This document shows positions 26,870 to 36,238 of a DNA stretch of 64,000 nucleotides, piece by piece (the first letter of the stretch is position 1; every line of letters begins with the position of its first letter). The stretch is taken from assembly GCF_002929335.1 (NCBI RefSeq), contig NZ_PJIL01000003.1, positions 248,001-312,000 of the forward strand. The letters run 5' to 3'. The notes beneath the pieces are model-generated. The model worked only from the letters and a program-made list of their open reading frames with translations, did no database searches and was not told the origin of the DNA. The position numbers were made by a program, and so were the translations under genes. This DNA is from Arthrobacter sp. Y81. GTDB taxonomy: Bacteria > Actinomycetota > Actinomycetes > Actinomycetales > Micrococcaceae.

Positions 26870-27782
26870 GGCGGTGCCGTTCCAGCAAGGTGAACACGGC
26901 TGGCATCACATCGTGGCTGCTGCCCGCGTGGACGTGGGCAATGCCCAGCCGGCGCAGCACGGCCTCCCGGGCCGCATCGCGCTGTTCCTGCGCCGCCGTG
27001 TACGCACGGATGACAGCCTCCGATGCCGCCAGCCGGCCGGGGAGGAGGCGGGAGTCCGCCACGTCGTAGCGGTCGGCGGGTTGGGTGGCGGCCGCCTGTA
27101 TCCCGCCGGCCTGTAACCTGCCCGGGCCGGCTGCGGCCAGCTGCGCGTCCCGCACCGTCAGCCAAAGGACCTCGTGTTGGGCCCGGAGTCGGCGAAGCAG
27201 CCGCTCCATGGCGGCATCGGGAACCATTTCGTCGGCCACAACAAAGAGCAGCATGCGCTGCCCGTAGTTGCGTGCCACATAGGACAGCTGTTCGCCGATG
27301 CTGCTGCGGGGCGACGTCAGCCCCGTGTCGCCGTCGACGGCGCGCAGTAGCCTTTCCAGGTGGGCCTCGCCGGCCTTTGCGGGCAAGGACCGGGAGCCCT
27401 CAGCGTCACCGCAGACCAGGCCCACGACGTCGCCGTGGCGCTGGGCAAGGTAGCCCACCACGCCCAGGGCCATCACGGCAACGTCCTTCTTCTCCTCGCC
27501 GCCGAGCGCGGAGGCGGCCATGTTGCGGCCGGTATCCGTGATCAGCAGCAAGGTCTGCCGCCGCACTGCAACAAAACGCTTGATGAGCGGGGAGCCGTGC
27601 CGGGCGGACGCCTTCCAGTCGATGTCGCGGACTTCGTCTCCGGGGATGTAGGCCCGGAGGTCGTCAAAGTCCAGGCTGCGGCCTTTGAAGACGGAACCGT
27701 ACTCGCCGTCGAGCATTCCCCGGGCCTTGCGGTGGGCGAAGATCGACATCTTCGATTTCACCCGGGTCAGGAGGCTGGACAT
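26859..27782 (-). CDS. DUF58 domain-containing protein
   Basis: The 307-aa cytosolic protein has the DUF58 signature RAYIPGDEVRDIDWKASAR (about residues 43-61), followed by a VWA-like fold with a degenerate metal site (LLITDTGRNM). DUF58 proteins regularly pair with a MoxR ATPase. The current view is that MoxR and VWA-type proteins act together as a chaperone or metal-insertion machine, but the client is unknown here. It starts 11 nt after the moxR stop. Confidence 0.92.
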   Translation of the reverse strand: MSSLLTRVKSKMSIFAHRKARGMLDGEYGSVFKGRSLDFDDLRAYIPGDEVRDIDWKASARHGSPLIKRFVAVRRQTLLLITDTGRNMAASALGGEEKKDVAVMALGVVGYLAQRHGDVVGLVCGDAEGSRSLPAKAGEAHLERLLRAVDGDTGLTSPRSSIGEQLSYVARNYGQRMLLFVVADEMVPDAAMERLLRRLRAQHEVLWLTVRDAQLAAAGPGRLQAGGIQAAATQPADRYDVADSRLLPGRLAASEAVIRAYTAAQEQRDAAREAVLRRLGIAHVHAGSSHDVMPAVFTLLERHRRGK

Positions 27783-27793
27783 TGGGGGCGCGC

Positions 27794-28801
27794 TCAGGGG
27801 GTCTGGACGGACGCCACAATGGCATCGACGACGGTCTCGACGGGAACCTGCTCCGCCACCGCCTCGAAGCCAAGGATGATCCTGTGCCGGAGCACCCGGT
27901 GGGCCAGTGACTTCACGTCCTCGGGGATCACGTGGTCGCGGCCGTTCAGGAGGGCGACTGCGCGGGCGGCCTGGCTGAAGGCAATACTGGCGCGGGGGCT
28001 GGCACCGAATTCGATGAAACCAGCCAGGCGGGCGTCGATGTACTGGGCGGCGTTGCGGGTGACGAACACCAGCCCCACGATGTACCTGACAATCGCCGGG
28101 TCGATGTAGACGCGCTTGACCAGTTCCTGCACTTCCGAGACCGCGTCAAGCGACGCGGCGGCGGCAGGGCGCTGTTCGTCGGTGAAGACGCCGGAATCGA
28201 TCCTGCGGATGATTTCGGCCTCTTCGGCGGGTGTGGGGTAGTCCAGGACGTCTTTGAGCATAAAGCGGTCCATCTGGGCCTCGGGAAGCAGGTAGGTTCC
28301 CTCCTGCTCGATGGGGTTCTGGGTGGCCAGCACCAGGAACGGCGTCGGCAGGCGGTGCACCACTCCCCCGATGGACGTCTGCCGCTCCTGCATCGCTTCG
28401 AGCATGGCGCTCTGCGTTTTAGCGCTGGAGCGGTTAATCTCGTCCAAGAGCACGATGTTGGCGTGGACCGGACCCAACTGGGTGACGAATGTCCCCTTGG
28501 CCGCGTCGTAGATCTGTGTGCCGACGATGTCGCTGGGCAACAGGTCCGGGGTGCACTGGATCCTACGGAACTCTGCGCTGACGGCGTCCGCCACGGTCTG
28601 CGCTGCGGTGGTCTTCGCCAGCCCGGGGACGCTTTCCAGCAGGATGTGGCCGCCCGTCATGAGCCCCACCAGCAGTGATTCACGGAGCCTGGCCTGCCCC
28701 ACAACCTTCGCGTCGAAGCTGCGCGAGATGTTGGCCATGACCTGCTGTGCCCGGGCCAGTTCCGCCGCTTCGATCCGGACGGCGGCCGTAGTCTGAAGCA
28801 C
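27794..28801 (-). CDS. MoxR family AAA+ ATPase
   Basis: The 335-aa ATPase has a Walker A of MoxR type (ESVPGLAKTT), Walker B IVLLDEINR, sensor ATQNPIEQEGTY and an arginine-finger region PEAQMDRF. It is the motor of the operon and probably remodels a membrane or extracytoplasmic client together with the VWA proteins. GTG 28801 is chosen because AGGGGGA lies 7 nt upstream; the frame stays open to 28915, but the added part is Pro/Gln-rich and has no ribosome site. It is the first gene of a unit of at least six. Confidence 0.95.
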   Translation of the reverse strand: MLQTTAAVRIEAAELARAQQVMANISRSFDAKVVGQARLRESLLVGLMTGGHILLESVPGLAKTTAAQTVADAVSAEFRRIQCTPDLLPSDIVGTQIYDAAKGTFVTQLGPVHANIVLLDEINRSSAKTQSAMLEAMQERQTSIGGVVHRLPTPFLVLATQNPIEQEGTYLLPEAQMDRFMLKDVLDYPTPAEEAEIIRRIDSGVFTDEQRPAAAASLDAVSEVQELVKRVYIDPAIVRYIVGLVFVTRNAAQYIDARLAGFIEFGASPRASIAFSQAARAVALLNGRDHVIPEDVKSLAHRVLRHRIILGFEAVAEQVPVETVVDAIVASVQTP

Positions 28802-28962
28802 TGAAGAGTCCCCCTGGTTGCTGTTAATGACCGGCGGCTGCTGCTGCCCGGTTGCCGGCGGTCGCAATCGTCCGCCACCGGCCATACTATCCAAGCCGTG
28901 GCCGGCAGTTTCCACAATGGGGAGCCCTCCCCATGCGGGCCCGGCGGTACTATCCTGATGGG

Positions 28963-29160
28963 ATGATTCAGCTTCCAGCCAGTTACCAGGAGTATCTCGC
29001 CGGCAAGAGCGAGAGTTTCATCAACACCGTCCGGCCGATCCTCATGCAATCCGCAGCGGAAAAGTCGCACGGTGTCCGGGTCCTCAACCTGCCCCACGGC
29101 CACCAGGCGCACCTTGACGACACTGTCCCGTACGGAACTGTGATCGAAGACATCGACTGA
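28963..29160 (+). CDS. small conserved-looking protein (65 aa)
   Basis: A 65-aa soluble protein, MIQLPASYQEYLAGKSESFI..., with a His-rich centre (NLPHGHQAHLDD). No family recognised. A TACTAT hexamer 9 nt before the ATG suggests a near-leaderless transcript, and there is no Shine-Dalgarno beyond TGATGGG. It is divergent from moxR and ends 9 nt before a convergent permease gene. Confidence 0.6.
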   Translation: MIQLPASYQEYLAGKSESFINTVRPILMQSAAEKSHGVRVLNLPHGHQAHLDDTVPYGTVIEDID

Positions 29161-29169
29161 CGGGGAGGC

Positions 29170-30045
29170 TCAGCCCTTCATCGCCCCGGACAGTGCAAAC
29201 GATCCGCTGGCCCCGCGCGCCACCAGTACGTAGAGGACCAGGACGGGTACCGAATAGAGGATGGAAAATGCGGCCAGTTGGCCGTAGGCGATCGCGCCGT
29301 GCTGTCCGAAGAAGCTGAAGATCGAAACGGACGCGGGTTGCTTGGACGGGGACAGCAGCAGCACGAAGGGCACAAAGAAGTTGCCCCAGGTCTGGATGAA
29401 AACAAAGATGAACACCACCCCCAGGCCCTGGCGCATGAGCGGCAGCACCACTGTGCGCAGCGCCGTGAGCCCGGAAGCGCCGTCCACCCAGGCGGCTTCC
29501 TCCAGCGAAACAGGCACCGTATCCATGAAATTCTTGGTCATCCAGATGGCCATGGGCAGGGCGGTTGCCGCCATGAAGAAAACCGTGGCCGGCATGGAAT
29601 CCAGCAGCCGCAGCTGGACGAACAGGCCATAGACCGGCACCATGATGGCCGTCACCGGCAGGCAGGTGCCGCACAGGATTGAATACAGGAACGGCCGGTT
29701 GAACCTGGACTCGAATCGGGAAAGCGGGTACGCCGCCAGCACGGCCGCCACCAGGGTAACCGTTGCCGTCCCGCCGGAGAGCAGCAGGCTGTTCCAGAGG
29801 GGCCTGATCAGAAGCTCCGGAGTGAGCACGGCCGCGAAGTTGGTGAGCGAGGCACTGGCCGGCAGCCGTGTCTCGTACCCGGCTTTGGTGTCCAGCGAGG
29901 CGAAAACCAGCCACAGCAACGGCAGCACGAAGCACGCACCGATCAGCAGCAGGGCAGCGTCTGCCGGGGTGCGGGCGGAGCGCCGCCCCGGCGAGGTCAC
30001 GCCCCCGGGCGTTGCCCGCCGGGCGGCCCGTTCCGCCGTCGTCAT
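29170..30045 (-). CDS. carbohydrate ABC transporter permease (MalG type)
   Basis: The 291-aa inner-membrane permease has six predicted helices. The EAA loop EEAAWVDGASGLTAL (about residue 190) contacts the ATPase. It overlaps the upstream permease gene by 4 nt. It forms the channel with the MalF-type partner. No ATPase gene is in this cluster, so the importer probably uses a shared MsiK-type ATPase, as is common for actinobacterial sugar importers. The substrate is unknown. Confidence 0.93.
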   Translation of the reverse strand: MTTAERAARRATPGGVTSPGRRSARTPADAALLLIGACFVLPLLWLVFASLDTKAGYETRLPASASLTNFAAVLTPELLIRPLWNSLLLSGGTATVTLVAAVLAAYPLSRFESRFNRPFLYSILCGTCLPVTAIMVPVYGLFVQLRLLDSMPATVFFMAATALPMAIWMTKNFMDTVPVSLEEAAWVDGASGLTALRTVVLPLMRQGLGVVFIFVFIQTWGNFFVPFVLLLSPSKQPASVSIFSFFGQHGAIAYGQLAAFSILYSVPVLVLYVLVARGASGSFALSGAMKG

Positions 30046-30923
30046 CGTCTGTCCCCCTTGAGCAGCCGGACGTAGCCGATCCCGAACACCAGGCCAAGGA
30101 CAATGAGCACCGAGGCGATGGCGGTGCCGTAGCCGATGTCACCGAACTTGAACGCTTCCTGGTAGGCCAGGACCGGCAGGGTGGTGCTGGCGTTGGACGG
30201 TCCGCCTGCCGTCATCACCCAGATCAGGGTGAAGACGGCCAGGGTCTGCAGCGTGACGAGCATCAGGTTGGTGGCGATGCTGGACCTGATCAGCGGCAGC
30301 GTGATGAACACCAGGCGCTGCCAGCCCGCCGCCCCGTCCATAAGGGCGGCCTCCGAGATGTCACGGGGCACGTCGGCGAGGGCCGCCCGGTACACCAGCA
30401 TGGAGAACGCGGTGCCTCGCCAGATGTTGGCCAGCACCACGGCCACCATGGGGAAGGCATACAGCCAGTCGGCACCGGCCAGGCCCGCACCGCCCAGCAG
30501 CTGGTTCAGGGTCCCGTCCCTGCTGAAATAGGCGTAGGCGGCGAAGGCCGCAACAATCTCCGGAAGCACCCAGGCCGCCACGACGGCTGTTCCCACGACG
30601 GCGGACACGGTTTTCCGGGCACGTGTCATCAGCCCGGCAATGAGTAGTCCCAGCAGGTTCTGGCCCACAATCGCGGACGCTACGACGAAAACCATCGTCA
30701 GGACCACCGAGGCCGGAAACGCGGCGTCGCTGAGCAGGCGCGTGTAGTTCTCGAGGCCGGTCCAGGCCGGACTCCTGGCGTTGCGCCCGGACAGGGCCGC
30801 GTTGGTGAAGGACGCGTGGAAGGACCACAGGACGGGCGCCGCCAGGAAAAGGAGGATCAGCAGGACGGACGGCACAACCGGCAGCAGCCGGAGCTGCCGC
30901 CGGACGGATTTTCGTGCAGGCAT
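30042..30923 (-). CDS. carbohydrate ABC transporter permease (MalF type)
   Basis: The 293-aa permease has a basic cytoplasmic N-terminus (RKSVRRQLRLLPVVP), six helices and the EAA loop EAALMDGAAGWQRL (about residue 200). Its partner is the MalG-type protein encoded downstream. It lies 3 nt after the binding-protein gene. Confidence 0.93.
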   Translation of the reverse strand: MPARKSVRRQLRLLPVVPSVLLILLFLAAPVLWSFHASFTNAALSGRNARSPAWTGLENYTRLLSDAAFPASVVLTMVFVVASAIVGQNLLGLLIAGLMTRARKTVSAVVGTAVVAAWVLPEIVAAFAAYAYFSRDGTLNQLLGGAGLAGADWLYAFPMVAVVLANIWRGTAFSMLVYRAALADVPRDISEAALMDGAAGWQRLVFITLPLIRSSIATNLMLVTLQTLAVFTLIWVMTAGGPSNASTTLPVLAYQEAFKFGDIGYGTAIASVLIVLGLVFGIGYVRLLKGDRR

Positions 30924-30926
30924 GCG

Positions 30927-32327
30927 CTACTTCTGCAGGACCTTGGCTTCACCCACCTGGTCCCTGACTGTCTTGTCGTACTGCTCGGCCGCCGCCTGCG
31001 GCGAGAGGGTGCCGGTGATAACGGCTTCGGTCGCTACCTGCACCGCGGCCGAGATCCGCGGATAGTCGGCGGTGGCGGGCCGGTAGTGGGTGACGGAGAC
31101 CAGTTCGGACACGTCCTTCACGAACGGGTTGGCCGCCAGGTAATCGGGTTCGGAGGCCACGTCCGTGCGGACCGCGATCTGGGAACTGGCCACGGTGAAC
31201 GACAGCGAGTTCTTCTTGTTCATGGCCTCGGTGAGGAACTTGAACGCCAGGTCCGGATTCTTGGAGTCCGCCCCGACGGCCAGGGTCCAGCCGCCGGACA
31301 TGCTGACGCCGCCCGGTTCCTGGCCCCGCTGCGTGGGGAACCTGGCAACGCCCATGTCCTCCGTGTAGCCGGCCCACTCGTAGCTGCCGCCCTTCTGCCA
31401 GAACGACGGCGTGTAGGACCCTTCCACCGTGGCCCCCATCTTGCCCTGCGGCAGCCATTCGCCGAAGACCTTCTTCCAGACGTTGGCATCAAGCGCCTCG
31501 GCCGGCGCGACAGCCAGTTTCTCGTCGTAGAGGGTTTTCAGGAACGCCAGCGAATCCGTGAATCCCTGCGAACCGACCACCCATTTCTTCTCCTGCTGGT
31601 CGTACAGTTCGGCGTCCGTACCGTAGAGCAGCTCGTAGAAGCTCTGCATCACAGTGCCTTCACCGGTTGCTTTGCCGGCGTACATGTTGAACGGGACGAG
31701 TTCCGGGTCCGCAGCCTTCATTTTGCGTGCAGCATCGAGGATGTCATCCCAGGACCGGGGCTGCCATGGAACGGCAATGCCAGCCTTCTGCAGGACCTTC
31801 TTGTTGTACCAGATGGCCCGGGTGTCGGTTCCAAGGGGCACGGCGTAGATGCCGCCGTCGTCTCCGGTGCCGGCAGCTTTGGCGGCTTCGTTGAATGTCT
31901 TCCAGTCGTCCCACTTCTCGAGGTAGCTGTCCAGTTTCAGGAGGTATCCGGCGTCGACGTCGGACCTCACTTTGAACGTGTCCTCGTAAAAGACGTCCGG
32001 GGCGGTCTCTGCCGACCTCAGGGCCAGCGCAAGCTTGGTGCCGTAGTCGTCGTCATTGGCCTCGATGGGCTGCAGCTCAACGGTGGTCCCCTGGTTGGCA
32101 GCTTCGAAGTCCTTCTTGGCGTCCTTGAACAAGGTGTCGAGGGCGGAAAACGAATCGGTCTTTTGGTAGACGATTTTCAGGGTCCGGTTTTCGGCGGCCG
32201 GCTGTTGCGCGGAACAGGCCGCCGTTGCCAGCAGGGCTGCCGCGGACAACAGCGCGACTACTAATTTGGCAGCACCCACTTTGGCGGGGCTTTTTTTGGC
32301 AGGATCTATTTTTGCAGGGCGGTGCAT
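30927..32327 (-). CDS. extracellular sugar-binding lipoprotein
   Basis: The 466-aa family-1-type solute-binding protein has a signal peptide with a basic start (PAKKSPAKVGAAK), a hydrophobic core and a relaxed lipobox ending ATAAC, so it should be lipid-anchored outside the membrane. The mature part begins with the usual TLKIVYQKTDSFS strand and contains GDDGGIYAVPLGTDTRAIWY of the hinge region. It delivers an unidentified carbohydrate to the two permeases encoded just downstream. Confidence 0.93.
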   Translation of the reverse strand: MHRPAKIDPAKKSPAKVGAAKLVVALLSAAALLATAACSAQQPAAENRTLKIVYQKTDSFSALDTLFKDAKKDFEAANQGTTVELQPIEANDDDYGTKLALALRSAETAPDVFYEDTFKVRSDVDAGYLLKLDSYLEKWDDWKTFNEAAKAAGTGDDGGIYAVPLGTDTRAIWYNKKVLQKAGIAVPWQPRSWDDILDAARKMKAADPELVPFNMYAGKATGEGTVMQSFYELLYGTDAELYDQQEKKWVVGSQGFTDSLAFLKTLYDEKLAVAPAEALDANVWKKVFGEWLPQGKMGATVEGSYTPSFWQKGGSYEWAGYTEDMGVARFPTQRGQEPGGVSMSGGWTLAVGADSKNPDLAFKFLTEAMNKKNSLSFTVASSQIAVRTDVASEPDYLAANPFVKDVSELVSVTHYRPATADYPRISAAVQVATEAVITGTLSPQAAAEQYDKTVRDQVGEAKVLQK

Positions 32328-32443
32328 GACGCTCCAATCTTCGAGCGGCTGCAGCCCCCAATAACCTCCAGCTGGCCCCAGCCTTTAGCCGATATGCAAT
32401 TTCAGGTTAGTGCTGCCCACTGACACCGCAGCTCGGGCCAGCC

Positions 32444-33697
32444 TCAGCCTTCCAGCAGAAGCCGCTGTGCCCGCGGGGCCAGCGTATGCTCGAGCACCAG
32501 GCAGGCCGCGCCGACGGCACCTACGTCCTCTCCCACGCCTGTGCCGACCACTTCGACGCCATGGATCTTGCGGGCCGCGCTGTTCTCCGCCAGCAGCTGC
32601 GGAACGCGGTCCAGGTACCTCTGCGAGAGGAGAGTCCAGAACGGGCCTCCGAACACCACCCGCTCGACGTCAAGGGTGTTGGTGACGACGGCGACGGCCC
32701 GGGCCACGAGGACGGCGGACCGGTCAATTATCTCCCCGGCCTTGCTGTTGCCGGCGTCAGCTGCCTCACACAGTTTCGCGAAGCTCTCCTGGACCGCCGG
32801 GGCGCCGGAGGGGTGGCGCTCAACTTCCAGGACGCCGGCCGCTTCGGCCTGCGCCACGAGGACCTGCGGAATGCACGACGACTTCACGCATCCCCTCAGT
32901 CCGCAGTCGCAGGGCGCGCCGTCCGGGTCCACAATGATGTGCCCTATTTCGCCGGCATTCCCCGAGGTGCCGCGCACCACTTCGTCGTTCAGGACGATGC
33001 CGCAACCGATGCCTGTGCCCATGTACATAAAAACGAAACTGCCGGAGCCGCTGGGACCGCCCGCCCAGGTTTCGGCGACCGCGGCGCTGGTGACGTCCTT
33101 GTCCACCAGGGTGGACAGGCCGGTGGCCTCCGCCAGGGCGTCGCGCAACGGCACGCGGTCCCAGCCGAGCAACAGCGGCGGATCCACAACTGTGCCCTCT
33201 TCCAGGTTGATAGGGCCCGGAGCTGCCACGCCGAGACCGGCAATCTTGTCCGGGTCGACGCCAGAGGCGGCCACAAGGTCCTTGATCTCGGCGGCAATGG
33301 TGGCGATGATCCCGTCGGGGTCGCTGGCGCCGGGGGTATTGATCCGTGAGTGCCTGACGACGGCCCCCACAAGGTCGAGCACCACGAAGGTGGTGACGGC
33401 AGGATCGAGGTGCACGCCAACGGCGTACATTCCCGCAGGGTTCAGCCTGAGGATGGTGCGCGGCTTACCGGGTCCGCTCCCTTCCTTGCCAGCTTCGACG
33501 ATCAGGTTCTGGTCGAGCAGGCGCCGGGAGATATTGGAAATCGTCTGCGGGGAAAGGCCAACGATCTGGGCGAGTTCCACCCGGCTGAGGCCGCCGGAGG
33601 ACCGCCGGATGGCGTCCAGAATCACCGTGAGATTGAAGTCCCCCATACGGGGCAAATTTGTTCCGCGCCTCGGCGATGGCGTGCGGATCTCAGTCAC
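32444..33697 (-). CDS. ROK family transcriptional regulator
   Basis: The 417-aa NagC/XylR-type regulator has an N-terminal winged HTH (LSRVELAQIVGLSPQTISNI) and a sugar-kinase-like ROK domain with a zinc site CDCGLRGC (about residue 255) and GNAGEIGHI. It probably represses the downstream ABC importer genes and is relieved by the imported sugar. GTG 33697 is chosen because AGGGG lies 5 nt upstream; GTG 33727 would add 10 residues. It lies 116 nt upstream of the binding-protein gene on the same strand. Confidence 0.93.
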   Translation of the reverse strand: MTEIRTPSPRRGTNLPRMGDFNLTVILDAIRRSSGGLSRVELAQIVGLSPQTISNISRRLLDQNLIVEAGKEGSGPGKPRTILRLNPAGMYAVGVHLDPAVTTFVVLDLVGAVVRHSRINTPGASDPDGIIATIAAEIKDLVAASGVDPDKIAGLGVAAPGPINLEEGTVVDPPLLLGWDRVPLRDALAEATGLSTLVDKDVTSAAVAETWAGGPSGSGSFVFMYMGTGIGCGIVLNDEVVRGTSGNAGEIGHIIVDPDGAPCDCGLRGCVKSSCIPQVLVAQAEAAGVLEVERHPSGAPAVQESFAKLCEAADAGNSKAGEIIDRSAVLVARAVAVVTNTLDVERVVFGGPFWTLLSQRYLDRVPQLLAENSAARKIHGVEVVGTGVGEDVGAVGAACLVLEHTLAPRAQRLLLEG

Positions 33698-33850
33698 GGA
33701 TTCCCCTAAACTTCTTCGGTTATGCACTACTGATGCTTGAATCGTACGTTACCTGCGGTCGTGGCGGTACGCTCACACGCTGACTTCTGGCACGGCGGTT
33801 TCCGCTCTGTGGCGGACCTTCTGCCGGCCCGCATCCGCTCGGCGGCAGCG

Positions 33851-35035
33851 TTACGGGAGCGGGGTGCGTGCGATGCTGACCGCAACCGTGAACTTGGCGT
33901 TCCGGCCCGCGACGCGGGTGGGGCCGACAAACCGTTCCAGGGCCGGCAAATACTGCAGGTGGCTGTTGTATACGGTCCAGAGTTCCCCGCCCGGTGCCAG
34001 TACCCTTCCGGCGGCACGGAACATCTTGAGCCCTGCTCCGGCATGGACGCTGGCGCCCAGGTGAAAGGGCGGATTCAACAGAATGAGCCCGGCACTTCCG
34101 TCCGGCAGCGAATCCATGGCGTCGTCCTGGAGGACAGTGATCTGGCCCTCCAGTCCGTTGGCCTCCGAAGTTGCCCGGGCAGAGTCGACGGCGGCCGCCG
34201 ACTGGTCCGTGGCAGTGACCTTGGAGCCCGGATGGCTTCTGGCATACATGGCGGCCAATATGCCGGTCCCGCACCCCAAATCCACCACACCCTCAGCCGA
34301 CGGCATGTCGGGCAGGAACCTCAGCAGGAACCGTGTCCCGATATCGAGCTTGGTGCCGGCGAACACCGCACCGCGCGCGCAGACCGTGAGGCCCAGCTCG
34401 CTGTTGGCGTCAGCGACCGGAAACGGCGGCGGACCGGTCACAGGCCTGGGGTCCCGGGCGATGAGGACCCTTGATTTCTGCCGGGCCAGCTGCGCCTGGA
34501 CGTCGTTGAAGTGGCGTAGCAGGACGGTGTTCATGCCCAGGCTCATGTGCTTGATCCGGCCGCCCGCCAGCAGGACCGTGTGCGGTGCCGCGTAGCGGGC
34601 TACGGCGTCGGCCACTTCCTCCAGCTCCGCGAGTGTTTTGGGCAGCTGCAGCAACACGACGTCGGCGCCGTCGAACAGGGCCGCATCGAGCGGTCGCTGG
34701 TCAACACCGGCGTCGACGTTGAGGGCCGCGGCATTGTTCCGGAGGGCCCGTTCCCCCGTGATGAGGTCCTGGTGGACCCGGACGTTCCTGACGCCGCAGG
34801 TGGCCAGCGCCCCCAAGGCGAGGGCTCCGTAGCGGTCGCCGACCACCGCTACGCGACTGTCCGGGGTCAGCAATTCCGACGCTGTTTCGAGCAGGAGCCT
34901 GTCGGTTGCGTCCCAGGCCTGCAGGTTCGGGGCTTCAACATCCGGGAACCGGCGCAGGCCCGAGAGGACTGAGTCCAAGCTGTTTTCCGCCACGTGCAAG
35001 CTGCCGCCTTCTCTGTCCATCGTCGATCCGCTCAC
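33851..35035 (-). CDS. class I SAM-dependent methyltransferase (RsmC/RlmG type)
   Basis: The 394-aa protein has two Rossmann-like halves. The C-terminal half has the SAM motif VVDLGCGTGILAAMYA (about residue 248) and the catalytic NPPFHLGA of N2-guanine rRNA methyltransferases. The N-terminal half (VAVVGDRYGALALGAL) is a degenerate copy. This two-copy layout matches RsmC/RlmG, which methylate a guanine of 16S or 23S rRNA. The start is GTG 35035 or ATG 35020; neither has a strong ribosome site. Confidence 0.9.
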   Translation of the reverse strand: MSGSTMDREGGSLHVAENSLDSVLSGLRRFPDVEAPNLQAWDATDRLLLETASELLTPDSRVAVVGDRYGALALGALATCGVRNVRVHQDLITGERALRNNAAALNVDAGVDQRPLDAALFDGADVVLLQLPKTLAELEEVADAVARYAAPHTVLLAGGRIKHMSLGMNTVLLRHFNDVQAQLARQKSRVLIARDPRPVTGPPPFPVADANSELGLTVCARGAVFAGTKLDIGTRFLLRFLPDMPSAEGVVDLGCGTGILAAMYARSHPGSKVTATDQSAAAVDSARATSEANGLEGQITVLQDDAMDSLPDGSAGLILLNPPFHLGASVHAGAGLKMFRAAGRVLAPGGELWTVYNSHLQYLPALERFVGPTRVAGRNAKFTVAVSIARTPLP

Positions 35036-35072
35036 CGGGAAGATTCACCGGGCGGAAAGCTACCCAGTAAAC

Positions 35073-36233
35073 CTACCGTGAAACGGCCCCGTCCGCGGCC
35101 GGCGGCGCCCCTGCCCCGTCGCGGCTGCCAAGCATCCCCAGGATGCCGGCCACAGCCGCCCGGCCGGCGCGGTTGGCGCCGATGGTGGACGACGACGGCC
35201 CGTAGCCGACAAGGTGAACGCGTTCTTCTGCTGCCACTTGCGTTCCGTTCATGGCGATTCCGCCGCCGGAGCCGCGGAGGTGCAGCGCGGCCAAGTGTTC
35301 CAGCTCGGCCCGGAATCCGGTGGCCCAAAGAATGACATCCGCCGCCAGGAAGCCCCCGCCAGCCAGCCGGACTCCACGCGGTTCGATTTCCGTAAACATC
35401 GGGCGCCGGTCCAGGGCGCCCCGCGCTTCGGCGGCCCGCAGTGAGGGGGTCCAGATCAGTCCGGTTACGGAAACCACGCTCTGCGGAGGCAGTCCCTGCC
35501 GTACACGCTCTTCAACGAGGGCGACGGCGTCGTGTCCCGCTTTCTGGTCAAATTCGGCGTCGCGCCATACCGGCTCCCGGCGGGTGAACCAGCTTGTGGA
35601 AGTCACCTGGGATATTTCGTCAAGCAGGCCGACGGCGGAAATACCGCCGCCCACCACAATCACGTGCTGCCCGCGGAACTCCTCGGCAGCCACGTAGTCG
35701 GCCACGTGCAACTGCCTCCCCCGGAACGTGGACTGCCCGGGGTAGATGGGCCAAAACGGCCTGGTCCAGGTGCCGGTGGCGTTGATGACGGCCCGCGCCG
35801 ACCAACATCCGGCCGAAGTTTCGATCCTTAGCCGCCCCGAAGGGTGGTTGTCCTCGCGGGATACGGAGCGGACTTTCACAGGCCGCACGATATTCAGGCC
35901 GAGTCCGTCCTCGTAGTCCCCGAAATAGCGTGAGAGAAAGCCTGAACTGGGTTCGGCCGGGTCAACCTCCGGCTTGGGAATGCCTGGCAGGTCGCTGATC
36001 CCGTTCACGCTGGCCATCCGGAGGCTCTGCCAGCGGTGGCGCCATGCGCCGCCTGGCCCGGCTTCGGCGTCCAGCACAACATACGAACGGGGCGCTTCCT
36101 CCGGGGCGGGAGCTGGCAGAAAGCCACGCCGCTGCAGGTGATAGGCAGCTGATAGGCCGGCCTGGCCGGCACCGATCACCACTACATCCGCGGTCTGCAG
36201 TTCCGTCGCCTGGGCGTCAGCGATTTCCGATAC
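35073..36233 (-). CDS. FAD/NAD(P)-binding oxidoreductase (FMO / CzcO-like)
   Basis: A flavoprotein of about 386 aa with two dinucleotide motifs: VVVIGAGQAGLSAAYHL near the N-terminus (FAD) and VIVVGGGISAVGLL near residue 187 (NADPH). Between them is an INATGTWTRP segment typical of flavin monooxygenase-like proteins. The substrate is unknown. The start is odd. No ATG, GTG or TTG lies between the yjdM stop and the FAD motif except a GTG at 36182, inside the motif. I place the start at 36233 by homologous length, but that codon is GTA. Confidence 0.8.
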   Translation of the reverse strand, partial: VSEIADAQATELQTADVVVIGAGQAGLSAAYHLQRRGFLPAPAPEEAPRSYVVLDAEAGPGGAWRHRWQSLRMASVNGISDLPGIPKPEVDPAEPSSGFLSRYFGDYEDGLGLNIVRPVKVRSVSREDNHPSGRLRIETSAGCWSARAVINATGTWTRPFWPIYPGQSTFRGRQLHVADYVAAEEFRGQHVIVVGGGISAVGLLDEISQVTSTSWFTRREPVWRDAEFDQKAGHDAVALVEERVRQGLPPQSVVSVTGLIWTPSLRAAEARGALDRRPMFTEIEPRGVRLAGGGFLAADVILWATGFRAELEHLAALHLRGSGGGIAMNGTQVAAEERVHLVGYGPSSSTIGANRAGRAAVAGILGMLGSRDGAGAPPAADGAVSR

Positions 36234-36238
36234 CTGCC

